Notes under the pieces: model-generated | Told to the model about the DNA's origin: nothing | The model's input: only the letters and a program-made list of their open reading frames with translations | Databases searched by the model: none | Source of the DNA: Streptomyces durmitorensis | GTDB lineage: Bacteria; Actinomycetota; Actinomycetes; Streptomycetales; Streptomycetaceae | Direction of reading: 5' to 3' | Assembly (NCBI RefSeq): GCF_023498005.1 | Contig: NZ_CP097289.1 | Location: forward strand, 4,216,001 to 4,280,000 | Length of the DNA: 64,000 bases | In this document: positions 58,801 through 64,000 of the stretch, piece by piece | Position numbering within the stretch: position 1 is the first letter of the stretch | Layout: each line of letters begins with the position of its first letter | Translations under genes and position numbers: made by a program

Positions 58801-60559
58801 GCCGTGGGCGGGTCCGCTCGGGTGGGAGGACCTGGGCCGTGCCGCCCTGGTGAAGCCCAAGGCCGAGGCGCGCGAGGAGGAGGAGATCACCGACCTCAAG
58901 GTCCTCGTGGACGCCGTGCGCGACGCGAACGCGACGATGGGCATTCCCGCCCAGCACAGCCCGTGGCTGCCCGCGCTCTCCGATCAGCTCCAGCTCGACG
59001 AGATCCCGCTGCCCGTCGCGAGCGACAAGCCGGGCTCCCTCGCCCCCGCGCCCTTCGGCCTTGAGGACATCCCCTCCGACCAGGCGCGCCGCCCGGTCGC
59101 GGTCAACTTCGAGACGTTCGGGCATCTGCTCATCGGCGGCGCCCCGCGCAGTGGCCGCTCGCAGATCCTGCGTACGATCGCGGGCTCGATCGCCCGTACG
59201 CACTCGTCGGCGGACGTCCACCTCTACGGCATCGACTGCGGCAACGGCGCGCTCAACGCGCTGACCCGGCTTCCGCACTGCGGCGCCGTCGTCAGCCGTA
59301 ACCAGACGGAGCGCGCGGTGCGCCTCGTCACCCGCCTCAAGGGTGAACTGACCCGCCGCCAGGACCTCCTTGCCGACAAGGGCTTCGCCGACATCGGCGA
59401 GCAGCGGGCCGCGGTGCCCGAGGAGGAGCGGCTCGCGCACATCGTCGTGCTCCTCGACCGCTGGGAGGGCTGGCTGCCGACCCTCGGCGAGTACGACCAC
59501 GGCGAGCTGACCGACGAGCTCCAGGCGATGATGCGCGAGGGCGCGAGCGTCGGCATCCACCTGGTCATCACCGGCGACCGCCAGGTCCTCATCGGCCGCA
59601 TGGCATCCCTGACCGAGGACAAGTACGGCCTGCGGCTCGCCGACCGCTCCGACTTCTCGATGCTCGGCATGAACGCGCGCAAGGTGCCGGAGGAGATCCC
59701 GCCGGGCCGCGGCTTCAAGAACGAGCACGGCACGGAGACGCAGTTCGCGCTGCTCGCCGAGGACTCCACGGGTCAGGGCCAGGCCGCGGCGATCTCCGAG
59801 ATCGGCGAGGCGGCGGCGGTGCGGGACGCGGACGTGCCGCGCTCGCGCAAGCCGTTCCGGGTAGACAGCCTGCCGAGCCGGATCAACTTCGCCGACGCGT
59901 GGGAGATGCGGGACCCCGACGCCTCACGCTCCAAGCTGTGGGCCCTCGCGGGCATCGGCGGCGACGACATCATGGGCTTCGGACCGGACCTGGCGCAGGG
60001 CGTGCCCACGTTCGTGGTGGCCGGGCCCGCGAAGTCGGGCCGCAGTACGACGCTGATGAACCTGGCGCGGTCCTATCTGACGCAGGGAGTACGCCTGATC
60101 ATCGCCGCCCCGCGGCCTTCGCCGTTGCGCGAACTGGAAGGCCAGGAAGGCGTGTTGAAGGTCTTCAAGGACGACGACATCGAGAGCGACGACTTCAAGG
60201 AAGTCGTCGAGGACGCGTCACCCGAGAACCCGATCGTGTGGATCATCGACGACGGTGAGGTCCTGGAGGACTGCGACGCGGAACGCGAGTTCAAGCGCCT
60301 CGTGCAGCGGGGCTCCGAGCGGGGTCTCGGGCTGATCATCGGCGGCGACGAGGAGGAGGTGTGCGGCGGCTTCTCCGGCTGGCAGGTGGAGGCGAAGAAG
60401 GGCCGGCGCGGAATCCTGCTCTCGCCGCAGGACTCGTCGAGCGGCGAACTGATCGGCATCCGGACCACGCGAAGCATGGTCGGCGGCCCGATCGCACCGG
60501 GGAAGGGCCTGCTGTACACGGGCAGCGGGGAGCCGGTCACCGTTACTACGCCGATGTGA
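55841..60559 (+). CDS. eccC: FHA-domain FtsK/SpoIIIE ATPase of EccC/EssC type
   Basis: This 1572-residue protein is the motor type of type VII secretion. Residues 1-100 look like a beta-grasp or FHA-type fold (VVLDADPESSVGDIAKELA). An FHA-like domain follows to about 260, interrupted by a Lys-rich insert (about 181-227). Two membrane spans lie near 290-335 (PWLMALTPLVGALVSVMIF). Three FtsK domains follow. ATPase 1 has Walker A GTTGSGKS (763-770) and Walker B LLIVIDEF (D873). ATPase 2 has GAPRSGRS (1100-1107) and ATPase 3 GPAKSGRS (1395-1402); both have Arg for the catalytic Lys. GTG start after GGGGAGG. The kinase gene is convergent. Confidence 0.93.
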   Translation: MRLTLTVVDPLGGANADVVLDADPESSVGDIAKELASHVGYGGGDAQIIPIGGHQLQPGPGQGGAPIVFVDGYPIDAAATIGTSPLREGAVVSLHDPAGCLPGEPTGLVELRVAGGPVAGAVHRLGIGRYDIGSGPASYIRIDDPELPARALTLSVATDGTCQVAVHGDIDGVTLEGKPFGEVEESEKDETDEEGKKGRKGKKGSKRNKANKGNRGGKEGEKRDKGEWPLGAQIAIGNTLLELDRYAPPNAALKWSEDGTGLDYNRPPRLRPPERQTKFKLPNPVRDFEARPLPWLMALTPLVGALVSVMIFQRWYYLIMAALSPLILFGNYFMDKKHGRKSHAKQVKEYNEHKERIEKDAQEALVAERLDKRQAILSPAGILSLSTGPRTRLWERRRTDEDHLLLRVGTGRLDSEVVLDDPEQDDHKREVTWKIEDAPVALSLRKLGVIGIAGPGDSAQALGRWAVAQSSVLHSPLDVQFYVLTENSARETWDWTRWLPHSRPAGAQDANVLIGTDAETVGSRIGELTQILAARQKAAKENNNRQGGASFGDPDIVVVWDGSRRLRSMPGVVKLLREGPSVSMFALCLDAEERFLPGECQAIVIAEPRPEEISLPARPAPGGQTPAPPAPGGFPSFQAWHSTEAESSEEGAEKPLELRLRVEQTGAARIRSVRPDFVSPAWCGRLARALSPLRDISGETEDSALPGSSRLLDVLQLEPPTADQITARWRMGGQSTMAVIGESYDGPFGIDMRRDGPHGLIAGTTGSGKSELLQTIVAALAVANTPENMTFVLVDYKGGSAFKDCVKLPHTVGMVTDLDAHLVERALESLGAELKRREHILAAADAKDIEDYQDLVRRDSSHPPVPRLLIVIDEFASMVRDLPDFVTGLVNIAQRGRSLGIHLLLATQRPSGVVSPEIRANTNLRIALRVTDGAESSDVIDSPEAGHIAKSTPGRAYVRLGHASLVPFQSGRVGGRRPGATDPALLAPWAGPLGWEDLGRAALVKPKAEAREEEEITDLKVLVDAVRDANATMGIPAQHSPWLPALSDQLQLDEIPLPVASDKPGSLAPAPFGLEDIPSDQARRPVAVNFETFGHLLIGGAPRSGRSQILRTIAGSIARTHSSADVHLYGIDCGNGALNALTRLPHCGAVVSRNQTERAVRLVTRLKGELTRRQDLLADKGFADIGEQRAAVPEEERLAHIVVLLDRWEGWLPTLGEYDHGELTDELQAMMREGASVGIHLVITGDRQVLIGRMASLTEDKYGLRLADRSDFSMLGMNARKVPEEIPPGRGFKNEHGTETQFALLAEDSTGQGQAAAISEIGEAAAVRDADVPRSRKPFRVDSLPSRINFADAWEMRDPDASRSKLWALAGIGGDDIMGFGPDLAQGVPTFVVAGPAKSGRSTTLMNLARSYLTQGVRLIIAAPRPSPLRELEGQEGVLKVFKDDDIESDDFKEVVEDASPENPIVWIIDDGEVLEDCDAEREFKRLVQRGSERGLGLIIGGDEEEVCGGFSGWQVEAKKGRRGILLSPQDSSSGELIGIRTTRSMVGGPIAPGKGLLYTGSGEPVTVTTPM

Positions 60560-60622
60560 GGCGGAGGGGCGTTCCTGTACCGGTGCGGGGGGTGCGCTTC
60601 CCGCGCCGGTGCGGGCGTAGGG

Positions 60623-62281
60623 CTAGTCCATGCGGGAGAGTTGGGCCTCTGGGTTGCCTGACTTGGTGTTCTCCGAGAGGTACAGCAGGGCGTCGCCCTT
60701 GGGGCGTAGGCGGACCGTGTGCGCGTTCTTCGTGCACTGCGCCGCGCTGGACTCCTGGCCCTTGCCCCTCGCCACGATCTCCTTCTCCGATACCGACTTG
60801 AGGGTGAGGTCCACCGTGCAGACTCCGCCCAGTTGGTCCGTCTGCGTCATGACCGCGAAGCGTTCGCCCACCTTGCCCTGCTCGACCTTGAGGCGAAACG
60901 TGCCCATCGGGACCGCTCCGTTCGCCGCCACCGCCTGGCCCTCCCACGTGCCGCGGTAGGAGGCGGGTACCTTGCCTGCGCCCGACGGCTGATCGCTGGC
61001 CGTCGCGGCCGGGGGCTGTTTCTGTGCGTCGCTCGACGCGTTGTCGTCCCCCCGGAACTGTCCCAGCACGAAGACCGAGCCGAGCGTCACCGCCGCCAGT
61101 GCGCCCGCGACCCCCAGGACCAGCGTGCAGCTGACCTTGCGGCCCCTTCCGTCCGCCCCGCTCGGCGTGGACGTTGCCGCGACCGAGACGCTCACGCGGC
61201 CGGGCGGATCCGATCGGCCTGACGTCTGCGTGGGGACGTACGCGGCTGGGATCGGTGCGTAGGAAGGGTCCGGGGGGCCGAAGGTCCCGTTGCCCTGCGG
61301 CATTTCACGTACCGACGATGCCCCGCCCACCATCGACGTGCCGAACGGCACCGGGCCCGACGGCTGTTCCGCGACCCCCGCCCCGTCCGTCTCCAGGTCC
61401 AGGATCCGCACCGCACTCCGGCTGACCCGCTCCACCAGCGGGCCCGGCAGCCATCCCGCCGCCACCAGTACGTCCGCGCCCGAGGGCGCGAGTCGGCTCG
61501 CGATCTGCTCCGGAGTGGGGCGCGCGGCAGGGTCCTTGGTCAGGCACTCCCTCGCCAGGTCGCGCAGATCTCCCTCCAGCGCGCCCAGTACGGGCTCTTC
61601 GTGTACGACCTTGTAGAGGAGCGAGGCCGACGAGTCACCCGGGAACGGCGAAGCCCCCGTGGCCGCGAAGACGAGGACGGCTCCCAGCGAGAAGACGTCC
61701 GCCGAACCGGCCACCCCCTTGCCGAGGATCTGCTCCGGCGACATGTAGCCGGGCGAGCCGACGGAGACGCCGGTCGACGTGAGCGAGGCCGTGCCGTCCG
61801 TCGCCCGTGCGATGCCGAAGTCGATGAGCCGCGGGCCGTCCATCGTGAGCATGACGTTCGACGGCTTGACGTCGCGGTGGACCAGGCCGAGGCCGTGTAC
61901 GTGCGCCAGCGCCTCGGCCAGGCCCGCGACCAGCACGCGTACGGAATGCGCGGGCAGAGGGGGCGCGTCGCGTACCGCGTCGGCCAGGGAGGGGCCCGCC
62001 GCGTAGCCCGTGGCCACCCACGGCACCGGCCCCTCCGGATCCGCGTCAAGGACCGGCGCCGTCCAGTCGCCGCCCACCCGCCGCGCCGCGTCCACCTCGC
62101 GCCGGAAGCGGGCGCGGAACTCCTCGTCGAGCGCGAAGTGCGGATGGACGACCTTCACCGCGACCGTACGGCCGCCCGAACTGCGCCCCAGATAGACCCG
62201 GCCCATACCGCCCGAGCCAAGCCGGCCAAGGAGCCGGTAGGGGCCGACGGTCGTCGGTTCGCCGGGATCGAGCGGGTGCAT
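60623..62281 (-). CDS. Membrane Ser/Thr protein kinase
   Basis: This 552-residue PknB-type kinase has a glycine loop GSGGMGRVY, Lys43 in VAVKVV, the catalytic loop HRDVKPSN (H135-N141) and DFG at 154-156, then GSPGYMSPEQ. After about residue 280 comes a Pro/Ser/Gly linker, one membrane span (about 385-408) and an external domain starting ASYRGTWEGQAVAANG with Cys pair GGVCTV and QCTKN. That domain looks beta-barrel-like rather than PASTA, so it does not read muropeptides in the PknB manner. Convergent with the FHA-bearing EccC-like gene (63-base gap), suggesting a kinase and phospho-reader pair. Confidence 0.93.
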   Translation of the reverse strand: MHPLDPGEPTTVGPYRLLGRLGSGGMGRVYLGRSSGGRTVAVKVVHPHFALDEEFRARFRREVDAARRVGGDWTAPVLDADPEGPVPWVATGYAAGPSLADAVRDAPPLPAHSVRVLVAGLAEALAHVHGLGLVHRDVKPSNVMLTMDGPRLIDFGIARATDGTASLTSTGVSVGSPGYMSPEQILGKGVAGSADVFSLGAVLVFAATGASPFPGDSSASLLYKVVHEEPVLGALEGDLRDLARECLTKDPAARPTPEQIASRLAPSGADVLVAAGWLPGPLVERVSRSAVRILDLETDGAGVAEQPSGPVPFGTSMVGGASSVREMPQGNGTFGPPDPSYAPIPAAYVPTQTSGRSDPPGRVSVSVAATSTPSGADGRGRKVSCTLVLGVAGALAAVTLGSVFVLGQFRGDDNASSDAQKQPPAATASDQPSGAGKVPASYRGTWEGQAVAANGAVPMGTFRLKVEQGKVGERFAVMTQTDQLGGVCTVDLTLKSVSEKEIVARGKGQESSAAQCTKNAHTVRLRPKGDALLYLSENTKSGNPEAQLSRMD

Positions 62282-62398
62282 GACGAAGGCCTCCCCCGGA
62301 CGCGCCGCACGGCCGCGACCACCCTGGGCCGCGGCATTGTCTGCAGCTCAGGGTAGTCCTCGGGCACGCCCCGTGGTTCTGACGTGCCCCACCGCGTA

Positions 62399-63416
<1,018 letters not shown>

Positions 63417-63445
63417 ACATCCGGGTGACGTGATCTTGCCCCCTA

Positions 63446-63473
63446 TTGCTTTCGGCTGCCTGCGTGCTAAGCT
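63446..63473 (+). promoter_or_regulatory. Promoter candidate of the cold-shock gene
   Basis: TTGCTT, a 16-base spacer and TAAGCT resemble a main sigma factor promoter. It implies a 5' leader of about 140 bases, a typical feature of cold-shock mRNAs. Confidence 0.45.
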
Positions 63474-63509
63474 CGCCGCAAGTTGCAGTTTGGTTTCCCT
63501 TGCAGTACA

Positions 63510-63539
63510 GAGCCTGCGGAGCATGTGACCCGCGGGCTC
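63510..63539 (+). promoter_or_regulatory. Strong leader hairpin, attenuator-like
   Basis: GAGCCTGCGG and CCGCGGGCTC pair over 10 bp (one G-U) around a 10-base loop and are followed by tctcgtcgtttt. It sits in the 5' leader of the cold-shock gene about 80 bases before the start codon and could terminate or control transcripts according to temperature. Confidence 0.6.
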
Positions 63540-63619
63540 TCGTCGTTTTCAGACTTATGCAGTTGTTTCAACAATCGCAGGTTCTGGAGCAGGGCAACCC
63601 TTTGGCCCAAGGAGGGCTT

Positions 63620-63823
63620 ATGGCTACCGGAACCGTGAAGTGGTTCAACGCCGAAAAGGGCTTTGGATTCATCGCCCAGGAAGGCGGAGGCCCCGACGTC
63701 TTCGTCCACTACTCCGCGATCAACGCGAACGGCTTCCGCTCCCTTGAGGAGAACCAGGCCGTGAGCTTCGACGTCACGCAGGGCCCGAAGGGTCCGCAGG
63801 CGGAGAACGTCACCCCCCAGTAG
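63620..63823 (+). CDS. Cold-shock (CspA-family) protein
   Basis: This 67-residue single-domain RNA/DNA-binding protein starts at ATG 63620 with AAGGAGGG five to ten bases upstream; longer frames upstream run through the leader. It has [14 protein letters not shown] with RNP1 (KGFGFI) and RNP2 (VFVHYSAI), and the usual [17 protein letters not shown] ending. Normal length for a Csp. It acts as an RNA chaperone in the cytosol. It has a long structured 5' leader and terminator-like hairpins downstream, so it is monocistronic. Confidence 0.97.
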   Translation: MATGTVKWFNAEKGFGFIAQEGGGPDVFVHYSAINANGFRSLEENQAVSFDVTQGPKGPQAENVTPQ

Positions 63824-63828
63824 TGGGG

Positions 63829-63848
63829 CACCCCATGCAGATGGGGTG
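63829..63848 (+). terminator. Hairpin directly after the cold-shock gene
   Basis: CACCCCAT-GCAG-ATGGGGTG is a perfect 8-bp stem with a 4-base loop, five bases after the stop codon. The following tgtgtgatag is not T-rich, so it may be a 3' stabilising stem or weak terminator. Confidence 0.6.
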
Positions 63849-63894
63849 TGTGATAGTTCCGGTGACTTGATCCGGACATGGATAGCAGTACCCA

Positions 63895-63944
63895 AGGAGC
63901 CCTGCCTCTCCGCGTAAGCGGATTGGCGGGGCTCCTGCCTTTTT
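63895..63944 (+). terminator. Intrinsic terminator of the cold-shock gene
   Basis: AGGAGCCC pairs with GGGCTCCT, with inner pairs GCC/GGC and TCCGC-gtaa-GCGGA, forming a long stem that is followed by gcctttttct. This is a classical Rho-independent terminator, about 75 bases past the stop. Confidence 0.8.
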
Positions 63945-64000
63945 CTGGCCTGGGGGCCTTGGACGGGGCTTTGGGTTCTTCTGCGGGTGTGTTGTGGCTG

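Noticed and set aside
57527..59728. 733-codon open frame antisense to the EccC-like gene
   Set aside because: Lies wholly opposite the ATPase domains with Walker motifs; no ribosome site or domain of its own.

Overview
The window reads as a high-GC actinomycete chromosome, almost certainly Streptomyces or a close relative. Third codon positions are strongly G/C biased, GTG and TTG starts are common, genes overlap as ATGA/GTGA, and the menaquinone genes belong to the futalosine pathway (mqnA, mqnC, menG). From memory, Streptomyces coelicolor also has mqnA and mqnC well separated on the chromosome. No rRNA, tRNA, CRISPR array or insertion sequence was seen.

Layout. 1-6.5 kb: a zinc-ribbon multi-pass membrane protein cut by the window edge, then menG, an amidohydrolase-like protein without its metal ligands, mqnC and a prepilin peptidase. 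6.6-9.6 kb: a membrane-anchored LysM-SARP/BTAD regulator. 17.8-24.5 kb: a complete Tad/Flp-type pilus operon (SAF/CpaB-like, TadZ, TadA, TadB, TadC, Flp pilin, three TadE/TadG-like pseudopilins) behind a recognisable promoter and in front of a terminator-like hairpin. 24.8-34.7 kb: polymorphic-toxin material, namely a 1526-residue RHS protein with an AHH-like nuclease tip and several immunity-type neighbours, plus a secreted trypsin-like protease. 60.6-64 kb: a Ser/Thr kinase, mqnA and a cold-shock gene.

The remarkable part is what is scattered between 10 and 60.6 kb. A kit of gene families recurs four to five times on both strands: (a) a lipoprotein that overlaps a secreted Cys-rich protein ending in QS(I/V)NR (four pairs); (b) small WXG100-like proteins (six) that lack a Trp-x-Gly turn but end with [Y/F]-x-x-x-D; (c) 420-460-residue partners (four, plus the N-terminus of the RHS toxin) that carry P-x-PG[D/S], W-x-G and a hydrophobic core; (d) small membrane proteins; (e) cytosolic proteins opening with a 'hydrophobic-Pro-x-x-W/F' PsbP/DcrB-like strand. 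At the right end stands one FHA-bearing, three-ATPase EccC/EssC-like protein, with a Ser/Thr kinase gene convergent to it. No EccB, EccD, EccE or mycosin gene lies in the window. I infer an expanded, non-canonical type VII secretion system whose cell-surface parts may be the lipoprotein/secreted pairs and two large TPM-like membrane proteins. Three of the cassettes share an ECF-type promoter pattern GRAWCC-N17-CKTC.

Limits: no homology search was possible. Family names come from motif recognition, and functions of the repeated T7-like kit are inferred.
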